The notes below the pieces were generated by a model. The model had not been told where the DNA came from. It worked only from the letters and a program-made list of their open reading frames with translations, and did no database searches. A DNA stretch of 15,225 bases from Pseudomonadota bacterium (GTDB lineage Bacteria; Pseudomonadota; Gammaproteobacteria; Steroidobacterales; Steroidobacteraceae). The stretch is taken from NCBI GenBank assembly GCA_003242495.1, contig QGUO01000030.1, positions 1-15,225 of the forward strand. Direction: 5' to 3'. Positions within the stretch are counted from its first letter, which is position 1, and each line of letters begins with the position of its first letter. A program made the translations under genes and the position numbers. This document shows, one piece after another, positions 1 to 7,023 of this stretch.

Positions 1-1302
1 GGGGACGATGGTCCAGTCACCGGCAGTGATCTCGTCCTGCAGGAACGCCGAGTAGGCCCAGGCGCGGTAGGGCTCATCGCGCGTCAGCCTGCCGCGATTG
101 CCTTCATGCAGGATCTCACCGACCTCGCCCACGGTGCGCCGGTCGCTGAAGCGGTGCCGTTCGGCCCTCAGCCCCCATTGCAGCCGATGCTCCGCGCCCC
201 AGGCGGACAGCCCGGCCTTCTCCATGCGCGTCTCGAGGCCGAAGGTGCGGTAGTGCCGGTCACGGCTGATCATCTGGCCGTTGCCGTCCGGCCCCGGCAC
301 GAAGGCGCCGTCCCCGTCGTCGAGCACCAGCTGGGGCAATGCTCCCACCTCGTACTCGCCCGGGTCGACGGTGAAACGCGGACGATCGAGGTCGGTGACG
401 AACAGCTTGGTCGAGACCGTCCATCCCGCGTCACCGACGTAGCTGTGAACCACATCGCCCTTGAGGTAGTCGACGGCGATGGTGTCGAACTCCTGGCCGA
501 AGCGACCGAGCTTGGTACGCGGCGCGACCGCGTACTCGGCGGGCGTCAGGTTGCTCTCGTCGTAATGCGAGCGCTCACGCAGGTAGACACCGGAGAGGCT
601 CAATGTATGGCGCTCGTTCATGCGCCACTCGGCGGCGGCATAGAAATCCTGCAGATCCAGGTCCTCGACATCGAACGCGCCCTCCCCCTCGTGCCGCGTG
701 TAGGCGAACACGGTGCCGAGCGCGCCGTCCGTGCGGCGATGCATGAAGTGTTGCTTCGAGGTACCCCGATCGCCGATGGCGAGATCGAGCGTCGTCTCCG
801 GTCGTTCGGTCGGACGCTTGTTGCGGAAATTCACGATACCGTGATTGTTGAGCGGCCCGTAGAGGATCTGGCCGTTCGCCTTGAGGACCTCGACGCGCTC
901 GAGGCGCTCCATCGGCGGGGTGTAGTGCGCGCTGGAATCGAGGTACGTGGACGCATTGATGGGCGTGCCGTCCTCCAGCAGCAGCACGTTGCGCGAGCGG
1001 CGCGAGGGGGCCCCACGAATGCCGATGCCCGAGCGGCGCCCGAAGATGTCGTCGTCGAGCGCTCGCACGCCGGCCGTGAAGTCGAACGCATCATGCAGGG
1101 TGTACGGTCGCAGCCGCTCGATCTCCTCTGCGCTCAGCACGCTCGTTGCGCCGGGTACGCGCTCGGGCGTATCGAGCAGTCCCCAGACGATCACCGTCGG
1201 CATGGACGGCGGCGTCGGCTCGTCCGCCGCGCCCGCCGACGATTGCACTGCCCACGCGGCAGTCGCGAGCAGCGCCGTGCTCCAGGTTCTTGTAATACGC
1301 AT
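1..1302 (-). CDS. TonB-dependent outer-membrane receptor, FecA-like (partial, C-terminus off the left edge)
   Basis: Reading the minus strand from ATG at 1302 gives 434 codons with no stop before the window edge. Seen: a signal peptide (MRITRTW, hydrophobic AlaLeu core, cleavage probably near residue 25 at AGA/AD), a TonB-box-like PTVIVWG at about 36-42, then a plug domain (about 45-165) with the IGIRGAPSRRSRNVLLLEDG and YGPLNNHGIVNFRNKRP stretches characteristic of FecA-type receptors, followed by the beginning of the beta-barrel. A GAGGGGA ribosome site lies 4 nt before the ATG. Family knowledge: such proteins import iron chelates or other large scarce ligands across the outer membrane using TonB energy. 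The ligand cannot be read from sequence. It is divergent from a histidine kinase/regulator operon, which suggests it is controlled by or feeds that system. About 250-350 residues of barrel are expected outside the window. Confidence 0.92.
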   Translation of the reverse strand, partial: MRITRTWSTALLATAAWAVQSSAGAADEPTPPSMPTVIVWGLLDTPERVPGATSVLSAEEIERLRPYTLHDAFDFTAGVRALDDDIFGRRSGIGIRGAPSRRSRNVLLLEDGTPINASTYLDSSAHYTPPMERLERVEVLKANGQILYGPLNNHGIVNFRNKRPTERPETTLDLAIGDRGTSKQHFMHRRTDGALGTVFAYTRHEGEGAFDVEDLDLQDFYAAAEWRMNERHTLSLSGVYLRERSHYDESNLTPAEYAVAPRTKLGRFGQEFDTIAVDYLKGDVVHSYVGDAGWTVSTKLFVTDLDRPRFTVDPGEYEVGALPQLVLDDGDGAFVPGPDGNGQMISRDRHYRTFGLETRMEKAGLSAWGAEHRLQWGLRAERHRFSDRRTVGEVGEILHEGNRGRLTRDEPYRAWAYSAFLQDEITAGDWTIVP

Positions 1303-1451
1303 GTGTTCCCCTCGTTCCCGCGAGCCGGTCGGAGCTGGGCGCCACGCCGGCCTGGACGTGCCTGTGCTTCACAGCGACAATCGCATCCGCGTTGTCGGCT
1401 GCCATCGTTGTTCGAACGGTGAAGCGTTCCACGGCGCGTCGCGGGTTCCAA

Positions 1452-1511
1452 GGGAGTTTTTCCCGATTGCGTCCGTGACCCGCGCGTCGCGATGCATCGG
1501 TATCCACATGG
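1452..1511 (+). promoter_or_regulatory. Compound promoter/operator A between receptor 1 and the kinase operon
   Basis: In the 205-nt divergent gap, GGGAGTTTTTCCC (1452-1464, GGGA/TCCC arms, A/T centre) lies in otherwise very GC-rich DNA. With the next two bases it is the exact reverse complement of the 15-mer at 4502-4516 upstream of receptor 2. A GTATCCACATGG box begins 42 nt right of its centre (1500-1511) and contains the kinase ATG. The equivalent box upstream of receptor 2 differs at one base and lies at 41 nt. A -10-like GATGCA occurs at 1491-1496. Inference: a response-regulator binding site that activates the kinase operon from about -45 and perhaps also receptor 1 on the other strand. 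An 8-nt palindrome GTTCGAAC (1409-1416) is also present. Confidence 0.55.
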
Positions 1512-2503
1512 CACTCTCGGTTCGAGCGCTCGACACTCAGAATCCGTCCAAGCCGCGCTTTCCCTGGCGCGATGCGGCCGTGGTCGTCGCGGTCACACTG
1601 GCCACCGCCTTCCTCGGCATCTACTTCGAGGCCAGCGAGCGCCTGTTCGAGGCGACGCGCGGCTACGAGCACCTGCAGCTCGATGAGCTGCCGGCCGCCA
1701 TCCTGGCGCTCGCCCTGGCGCTCATGTGGTTCGCCTGGCGCCGCCAGCGTGAGCTGTCCGACGAGCTTGCGCGCCGGCTCGAGATCGAGCGGCAGATCGA
1801 AAGCCTGCTCGCCGACAACCGTCGCCTCGCCCAGCGCTACATGCAGGCGCAGGAGGCCGAGCGCAAGCATCTTGCACGGGAGCTGCACGACGAGATGGGC
1901 CAGTACCTCAACGCGATCAGGATGGACGCGCTGGCGATCGAACAGCGCATCGGCGAGGGCGAGCCCGAAGTGCGCCGCGCCGCCGGCGCCATCGCCCAGC
2001 ACGCCGGCCATGTGTACGCCAGCGTGCGCGATCTGATCGGCACGCTGCGCCCGGTGGGCCTCGACGATCTCGGCCTGCGCGCCGCGCTGGAGCATTGCCT
2101 GGCGCATTGGCAGCAGCGGCTGCCGGATGTGGCCTTTTCGATGGCCTTCGAGGGCGACGTCGACTCGCTCGGCGAGGAGATCAGTCTGGCGATCTATCGG
2201 CTGACCCAGGAGGCCTTGACCAATGTCTCGCGCCACGCCGCGGCAGCCAATGTGCACGTGCGCCTGGCGCGGGTGCACATGCCGGGCGCGAGCCAGGATC
2301 GGCACCAGGAAGTCATGCTCGAGATCGCGGATGACGGCCGGGGGGCGGACCTGCAGCGCATCCGCTTCGGACTCGGCTTGATCGGCATGCGCGAGCGCAT
2401 CGAGATGCTGGGTGGCACGTTGCAGGTGGCCAGCCCGGCCGGCAAAGGCTTTCGCATCGATGCGCGCATTCCCGTGGCCACGCATGGGCAGGCAGCGACA
2501 TGA
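1508..2503 (+). CDS. Membrane-bound sensor histidine kinase, UhpB/NarX class (HisKA_3)
   Basis: A 331-residue two-component kinase. Two predicted membrane helices (about 22-40 and 61-77) are joined by a short external loop of about 20 residues, so there is no large periplasmic sensor domain. A charged coiled-coil linker follows (80-118), then the HisKA_3 dimerisation/phosphoacceptor segment with His127 in ELHDEMGQ. The ATPase domain has the N-box QEALTNVSRH (about 233-242), DDGRG from Asp275 and the GLGLIGMRER glycine box. It should autophosphorylate on His127 and pass phosphate to the regulator encoded next, with which it overlaps by ATGA. ATG 1508 was chosen because there is no earlier in-frame ATG. 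GTG 1475 is possible, but neither start has a good ribosome site. A short leader is likely if the promoter box at 1491-1511 is real. The signal sensed is unknown; the design suggests a membrane or lipid-phase cue, or a partner protein. Confidence 0.93.
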   Translation: MALSVRALDTQNPSKPRFPWRDAAVVVAVTLATAFLGIYFEASERLFEATRGYEHLQLDELPAAILALALALMWFAWRRQRELSDELARRLEIERQIESLLADNRRLAQRYMQAQEAERKHLARELHDEMGQYLNAIRMDALAIEQRIGEGEPEVRRAAGAIAQHAGHVYASVRDLIGTLRPVGLDDLGLRAALEHCLAHWQQRLPDVAFSMAFEGDVDSLGEEISLAIYRLTQEALTNVSRHAAAANVHVRLARVHMPGASQDRHQEVMLEIADDGRGADLQRIRFGLGLIGMRERIEMLGGTLQVASPAGKGFRIDARIPVATHGQAAT

Positions 2504-3171
2504 GACAGCCGATCACCGTATTGCTGGTGGACGACCATGCCGTGGTGCGCGAAGGCTATCGGCGCCTGCTCGAGGACAGCGGCCGCATCGTGGTGATCGG
2601 CGAGGCCGCGACCGCTGCGGCCGCATACCAGCAATTCTGTCAGCTCGCGCCGCGCGTGGTGGTCATGGACATCGCGCTGCCCGGGGCAAGCGGCATCGAA
2701 GCCATGCGCCGCATCCTGGCGCGCGAGCCCGGCGCACGCATCCTTGCCTTCAGCATGTACGAGGAAGCCATTTTCGTGCGACGCGCCTTCGAAGCGGGCG
2801 CGGCCGGCTACCTCACCAAGGCCAGCGCCCCGGAAGTGCTGCTGGCCGCCGTCGAAGCCGTCGCCAGCGGCAACCGCTACGTGAGCAGCGACGTGGCGCA
2901 CGTCCTGGCCGCCAGCGCGCCGCGGACCCTGGGGACCGGACACGAATCCCTGTCGGCGCGCGAGTTCGAGGTCTTGAAGCTGCTCGTGCAAGGCTGGTCA
3001 CTCAGCGCCATCGCCGAGCAGCTCGGCGTCCATGCCAAGACCGTGGCGAACCATCAGTCGTCCATCAAGCACAAGCTGGGCGCCAACAGCACCGCGCAGC
3101 TGTTCCACGCGGCTTTCCGCCTCGGCCTGCTGCCGGCGGCACCGCTGCCCGACTCGAACGAGCGGGGCTGA
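2500..3171 (+). CDS. LuxR/FixJ-family DNA-binding response regulator
   Basis: 223 residues, normal for the NarL/UhpA family. The N-terminal receiver has acidic Asp11-Asp12, phosphoacceptor Asp57 (VVVMDIALPG), Ser85 in the Thr/Ser switch position and Lys107 (YLTKAS). The C-terminal LuxR helix-turn-helix occupies about 148-205 (SLSAREFEVLKLL, then the recognition helix in GVHAKTVANHQS). Its ATG overlaps the kinase stop codon (ATGA), so the pair is translationally coupled and almost certainly cognate. Family knowledge: phosphorylated NarL/UhpA-type proteins dimerise and bind short inverted repeats near -40 to -60. The GGGA-N5-TCCC palindromes in the two flanking divergent regions are the obvious candidate targets. 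In Pseudomonas, LuxR-type regulators of this class (ExaE, ErbR/AgmR, EraR) control PQQ-dependent alcohol oxidation. That parallel rests on neighbourhood here, not on a specific residue match. Confidence 0.95.
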   Translation: MRQPITVLLVDDHAVVREGYRRLLEDSGRIVVIGEAATAAAAYQQFCQLAPRVVVMDIALPGASGIEAMRRILAREPGARILAFSMYEEAIFVRRAFEAGAAGYLTKASAPEVLLAAVEAVASGNRYVSSDVAHVLAASAPRTLGTGHESLSAREFEVLKLLVQGWSLSAIAEQLGVHAKTVANHQSSIKHKLGANSTAQLFHAAFRLGLLPAAPLPDSNERG

Positions 3172-3182
3172 GCGCCCCGCTC
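3160..3182. terminator. GC-rich hairpin between convergent genes
   Basis: A perfect 9-bp stem, GAGCGGGGC / GCCCCGCTC, with a 5-nt loop TGAGC. It overlaps the regulator stop codon and lies in the 26-nt gap before the convergent propeller gene. No T-run follows on either strand, so it is at best a weak intrinsic or bidirectional terminator. The position supports the role more than the sequence does. Confidence 0.4.
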
Positions 3183-3197
3183 CCGGTCAGCCTGCCC

Positions 3198-4343
3198 TCA
3201 GCCGCCTGTCACGGGGACGGCCACCGCTCCCCAGGGGCGGGTGCCCACCGGCACGGTGGCGATCACCTCCAGGGTCTCGGTATCGATCACCGAGACATCG
3301 TTCGAGGGGCCGTTCGCAGTGTACAGCCGCCGCCCGTCCGGGCTCATGGCCACCCCCCAGGGCCGCTCGCCGACTTCGACCTCGCGTACCGGCTGATAGC
3401 TCTGCGCATCGATGGCCACCACCGTGCCGCCGCGGCCCGTGGTGACGTACACCAGCGCGCCGTCGGGCGAGACCGCCGCTTCCATGGGCCGCACCATCTC
3501 GCCTTCGAGCTTGATGGTATGCACGACCTCGTGCTTCGAGGTATCCACCACCGATACCGTGCCATCGAACTCGCCGGTGACGAACGCGCGCGTGCCATCG
3601 GGCGTGAACGAGGCGGTGCGCGGACGCTGTCCCACCTTGAACTGCTTGATCACCTCGTTCTTGCTCGTATCGATCACCGACACCTGGTGATCGGCTTCCG
3701 AGGTCATGTACACGAAGCGCCCATCGGGGCTGATGCCCACGCCTTCCGGCTCACCACCCACCGGCAGCGAGGCCAGCAGCTCGCCGCTCTCCACGTCCAC
3801 GATGGCCGCGGTGCCGGTGTCCTCGCTCGCGATGTACAGCGTCGCACCGTCGTGGCTGACCACCATCTGCTCGGGATCGGAGACCCCACGGATGATCCGC
3901 TCGAGCGTCAGCGTCTCGATGTCCACCACGCCGATGCCGTCGGCCGACGGATCCGGGGGCGGCAGCTTGCTCTCATCGACGCCGGGGCCGGCGATGGGCG
4001 AGCCGCTGAGCGCCACGAACAAGCGCTTGTTGTCGGGTCCGACGCGAATGCCACGCGGGCGCTTGCCCAGCGCCACGGTCGCAAGCACCTCGTGGGTCTC
4101 TCCGTCGATGACGGTCATGTCACCGGACATCTCGTTCGTCACGTACACCCGGTAGGAGCCGCTCCCCGCCGGGGCGCTGGACGTGCTTTGCTGCGCCGCC
4201 GTGGATGAGCCGGTTGATTCCTCGGCCTGCCGACGCTCACCGCAGCCCGCCAACATGAGCGCCGCGAGCGCTGCCAACAGGGCCGGCAAGGAAGTGCACG
4301 CGGCCGCGGGCCGTGCGACGCGGGAGATGATGGGGAACTTCAC
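3198..4343 (-). CDS. YVTN-repeat beta-propeller lipoprotein (YncE-like / PQQ-catabolism-associated type)
   Basis: 381 residues from GTG 4343, with GGAGG 5 nt upstream (4349-4353), which decides the start. It has a lipoprotein signal: hydrophobic LPALLAALAALML, lipobox LAGC with Cys34 as the lipidated residue. A Ser/Ala/Thr-rich tether follows (about 35-62). The rest is seven-bladed propeller repeats, recognisable as YVTNEMSGDMTVIDGETHEV, YIASEDTGTAAIVDVESGEL, YMTSEADHQVSVIDTSKNEV, FVTGEFDGTVSVVDTSKHEV, and a last ANGPSNDVSVIDTETLEV with RPWG. An acidic/proline insertion at about 113-135 interrupts an early blade. From memory of the families, the pattern resembles E. coli YncE and the beta-propeller proteins found with PQQ-dependent alcohol catabolism. 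Such proteins are periplasmic; this one is predicted to be membrane-anchored. It is divergent from receptor 2 and shares its control region. The exact biochemical role is unknown. Confidence 0.9.
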   Translation of the reverse strand: MKFPIISRVARPAAACTSLPALLAALAALMLAGCGERRQAEESTGSSTAAQQSTSSAPAGSGSYRVYVTNEMSGDMTVIDGETHEVLATVALGKRPRGIRVGPDNKRLFVALSGSPIAGPGVDESKLPPPDPSADGIGVVDIETLTLERIIRGVSDPEQMVVSHDGATLYIASEDTGTAAIVDVESGELLASLPVGGEPEGVGISPDGRFVYMTSEADHQVSVIDTSKNEVIKQFKVGQRPRTASFTPDGTRAFVTGEFDGTVSVVDTSKHEVVHTIKLEGEMVRPMEAAVSPDGALVYVTTGRGGTVVAIDAQSYQPVREVEVGERPWGVAMSPDGRRLYTANGPSNDVSVIDTETLEVIATVPVGTRPWGAVAVPVTGG

Positions 4344-4493
4344 TGCAACCTCCGCAATATTCCAACTACGCCTCGAGGCACTGACGTTCGCCGACGGACG
4401 GCCCGGCTCGATCCGGGCGGCCGGCGCAGCGCGCAGCATCGCAGCCATATCGCCGCGTGTCCAAGGCTTTGCGCGCGCGACGCGGCGCCGCAA

Positions 4494-4562
4494 CCCGAAA
4501 TTCGGGAAAAACTCCCGGTACACGCTCGACTTCACTCTGTTATGTGTCTCGTATCCACCTGG
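4494..4562 (+). promoter_or_regulatory. Compound promoter/operator B between the propeller gene and receptor 2
   Basis: This lies in the 254-nt divergent gap. Two nested inverted repeats share a GGG: CCCGAAATTCGGG (4494-4506, perfect arms around one A) and CGGGAAAAACTCCCG (4503-4517). The 15-mer TCGGGAAAAACTCCC (4502-4516) is identical, in reverse orientation on the + strand, to the one upstream of the kinase operon. A -10-like TATGTG lies at 4541-4546, and GTATCCACCTGG (4551-4562) starts 41 nt from the palindrome centre, as at site A. Inference: regulated promoter of receptor 2 with the activator site at about -45. It may also act on the propeller gene, whose start is about 160 nt to the left. 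Confidence 0.55.
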
Positions 4563-4586
4563 GTATCTTCCAGGGTATCCGCGAAC
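4551..4586 (+). repeat. Three GTATC-led units with 12-nt period in the receptor 2 leader
   Basis: GTATC occurs at 4551, 4563 and 4575, exactly 12 nt apart. The units are GTATCCACCTGG, GTATCTTCCAGG and GTATCCGCGAAC. Units 1 and 2 agree at 9 of 12 positions; unit 3 is more degenerate. The array sits between the putative -10 and the ribosome site. A single copy, GTATCCACATGG, occurs at 1500-1511 at the kinase start. It could be an additional regulator array or an RNA leader element; function is unknown. Confidence 0.45.
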
Positions 4587-4597
4587 GGAGACCTTCC

Positions 4598-6874
4598 GTG
4601 AGTGCATCCGGCACGATTTGCAGGGGACGCTGGCTGACGGGCTGCGCCGCGGCCGCGCTGGCCGTGACGAACAGCCTCCCGGTGACGGCAGCCGAGCGCC
4701 CGCCTCGTCGCACCCTCGAGACGGTCGAGGTGGTCGGCACGACACCGCTCGAAGGCTTGAACGTGCCGCGCGACCAGGTGCCCGCCAACGTGCAAAGCGC
4801 CAGTGGCGCCGAGCTTGCCCCCGAGCGCACGTCCACGCTGGCCTCGTTCATGAACGAGCGGCTGGCGAGCGTGCACATCAACGAGGCGCAGTCCAACCCC
4901 TGGCAACCGGACGTGAGCTTCCGCGGCTTCGCCGCCTCGCCGCTGCTCGGCAATCCCATCGGGATGTCGGTGTTCGTCGACGGGGTGCGGGTGAACGAAT
5001 CCTTCGGCGATACGGTGCTGTGGGATCTGATCCCGACCTCGGCCATCGACACCGTGGACCTGTTGCCCGGCGCCGGCGCCGTGTTCGGCCTGAACACCCT
5101 GGGCGGGGCACTGGCGCTGCGCACCCGCTCCGGACGTACCGCTCCGGGCGTGAACATCGACGTGTCGGGAGGCTCCTTCGGACGGCTGAGCGGCGAGGTC
5201 AGCGCCGGCGGCAGCGCCGGCGCGCTGGATGGATTCCTTGCCATCGGCCATCACGAGGAGGACGGCTGGCGGGATCACTCCCTGTCGCGCGTGCGTCAGC
5301 TCTTCGCCAAGGCGGGCTGGGAGAGCGCGACCAGCCGCGTGGCGCTCTCCTACATGCGCGCCGACAATCGGCTCATCGGCAACGGCCTGGTGCCCGAGCC
5401 GCTGTTCGCGGAACGTCGCGAGTCGGTGTACACGTATCCCGACGAGACCGAGCCGACACTCGATTTCCTGAACCTCATTGCACGACACGACCTTGGCGCC
5501 GGCTGGCAGCTCGCCGGCAATGCCTATTGGCGTCGGGTGCACATCCGCACGTTCAACGGCGATGCCGAGTATGACGACGGCGATACGCCCTTCGATTTCT
5601 CGGACGACGAGTACGAGGCCGAGAACCGCCGCACGCGCACCGCGCAGAACACGGTGGGCGCTGCACTGCAGCTCGCCTACGAAGGCCGCCTGGCGGGCCG
5701 CGACAATTACTTCGCCCTCGGCGTGAGCCGCGACAAGGGGCGGGCCGATTTCCAGCAACTCGAGCAGGAAGCCGAGTTCACCAACGATCGCGGCACGATC
5801 GGCGAAGGCGAGTTCGAGCTGGATACGCACGTCTACGGCAAGAACGTCTACGATTCGATCTACCTCACCGACACGCTGGCGCTCGACGAGCGCACGCATC
5901 TCACCCTTTCGGGCCGCTACACGCGTGCCCGGGTGGAGATCGAGGACCGCAGCGGCGAGCAGCCCGACCTCAATGGCCGGCATACGTTCAACCGCGTGAC
6001 GCCCGCCGCGGGCATCACCTACGCCCTGACGCCTGCAATCACCCTCTACGGCGGCTACAACGAGGGCTTTCGCGTGCCCACGCCCGTCGAGCTCACCTGC
6101 GCGGACCCGGACGACCCGTGCTCGCTGCCGGTGGGATTCGTGGCCGACCCGCCGCTCGAGCCGGTGATCTCCCGCTCCTGGGAGCTCGGCGCGCGCGGCA
6201 CCCTGCGCGAGTCCATGCGCTGGAACGCGACGCTGTACCGCACGCGGCTCACCGACGACATCCTGTTCACGTCCGTGGGCGCCAGTCAGGGATTCTTCGC
6301 CAATGTGCCGGCGACGCGCCGTCAGGGCGTGGAACTGGGGCTGTTCGGACAGCTCGGCACGCTGTCCTGGGAAGCCGATTACTCTTACGTGGATGCCACG
6401 TTCCGCTCGGACGCCGAACTGTTCAACCCCGTCGCCCTGCCCTCCGATCCCAGCCAGCCGGCGTCGATCCAGGTCACCTCGGGCGACCGGTTGCCGGGCG
6501 TGCCGCGTCATCTGTTCAAGCTGGGGGTGGAGTGGCAGCCCACCCCCGCGCTGACGCTCGGCGCGCAGACGTTCTACGCTTCCGGTCAGTACCTGCGCGG
6601 CGACGAGAGCAATCTCACCGAGCCGCTCGGCGGCTATACCCTGGTGGGGCTGCGTGCCGCCTACGAAGTGGCCGACGGGCTGCGCCTGTACGCCCGCGTG
6701 GACAACGCGTTCGACAAGGAGTACGAGACGCTCGGCGCTTACAACCGCAACGGCTTCGATGGCAACGAGCCGCTCGAAGGCGTCGGGCCGGGCCCGGTGG
6801 AGCGTTTCATCTCCCCTGGCACGCCGCGCAGCTACTGGGTCGGGATCCAGTACACGCTCGGCGGTGACGAGTAG
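4598..6874 (+). CDS. TonB-dependent outer-membrane receptor 2, paired with the beta-propeller gene
   Basis: 758 residues from GTG 4598, with GGAG 7 nt upstream (4587-4590). The frame is open further upstream, but only this start gives a signal peptide (hydrophobic AAAALAVTNSLPV, cleavage near residue 32). Next come a TonB-box-like LETVEVVG (about 39-46) and a plug domain (about 55-165) with SFRGFAASPLLGNPIG, VDGVRVNESFGDTV, WDLIPTSAIDTVDLLPGAG and FGLNTLGGALAL. A 22-strand-type barrel runs to a terminal YWVGIQYTLGGDE. Two close cysteines (501 and 508, in CADPDDPC) probably form a disulfide in an external loop. The C-terminal third (YTLVGL, RVDNAFDKEYE, ISPGTPRSYWVG) resembles E. coli YncD/PqqU in layout. 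Divergence from a YncE-like gene strengthens the comparison, but PQQ or a metal complex as ligand is inference. Confidence 0.92.
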   Translation: MSASGTICRGRWLTGCAAAALAVTNSLPVTAAERPPRRTLETVEVVGTTPLEGLNVPRDQVPANVQSASGAELAPERTSTLASFMNERLASVHINEAQSNPWQPDVSFRGFAASPLLGNPIGMSVFVDGVRVNESFGDTVLWDLIPTSAIDTVDLLPGAGAVFGLNTLGGALALRTRSGRTAPGVNIDVSGGSFGRLSGEVSAGGSAGALDGFLAIGHHEEDGWRDHSLSRVRQLFAKAGWESATSRVALSYMRADNRLIGNGLVPEPLFAERRESVYTYPDETEPTLDFLNLIARHDLGAGWQLAGNAYWRRVHIRTFNGDAEYDDGDTPFDFSDDEYEAENRRTRTAQNTVGAALQLAYEGRLAGRDNYFALGVSRDKGRADFQQLEQEAEFTNDRGTIGEGEFELDTHVYGKNVYDSIYLTDTLALDERTHLTLSGRYTRARVEIEDRSGEQPDLNGRHTFNRVTPAAGITYALTPAITLYGGYNEGFRVPTPVELTCADPDDPCSLPVGFVADPPLEPVISRSWELGARGTLRESMRWNATLYRTRLTDDILFTSVGASQGFFANVPATRRQGVELGLFGQLGTLSWEADYSYVDATFRSDAELFNPVALPSDPSQPASIQVTSGDRLPGVPRHLFKLGVEWQPTPALTLGAQTFYASGQYLRGDESNLTEPLGGYTLVGLRAAYEVADGLRLYARVDNAFDKEYETLGAYNRNGFDGNEPLEGVGPGPVERFISPGTPRSYWVGIQYTLGGDE

Positions 6875-6918
6875 TTGCCGAGCGCGCTGCACCGCAAGCA
6901 CCGCGCTTTCCTGCGTTT

Positions 6919-6951
6919 CCCCGCCCGGCCGGCAGGACCGTCGGGGCGGGG
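6919..6951 (+). terminator. Possible terminator hairpin after receptor 2
   Basis: CCCCGCCC (6919-6926) pairs with GGGCGGGG (6944-6951) across a 17-nt loop that can itself fold partly. It lies 45 nt after the receptor stop and before the next promoter region. There is no T-tract after the stem, so it is only a candidate. Confidence 0.4.
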
Positions 6952-7023
6952 CCTCCCTTGGCACGGCCTGGATTTGCGGCGCGTTCGGATGCACCATAGC
7001 GCCCCCGCAACCTGACCGTCACC

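Noticed and set aside
106..1422. 438-codon open frame on the + strand opposite receptor 1
   Set aside because: No recognisable domain, low-complexity Arg/Ala/Val composition; the minus strand encodes a clear TonB receptor. GC-driven shadow.
2412..4208. 598-codon + frame running through the regulator and the propeller gene
   Set aside because: Overlaps two well-supported genes in different frames and has Arg/Ala-rich shadow composition.
4532..6997. 821-codon minus-strand frame opposite receptor 2
   Set aside because: Composition rich in Arg, Ala, Val, His with no domain; the + strand encodes an intact receptor with signal peptide and ribosome site.
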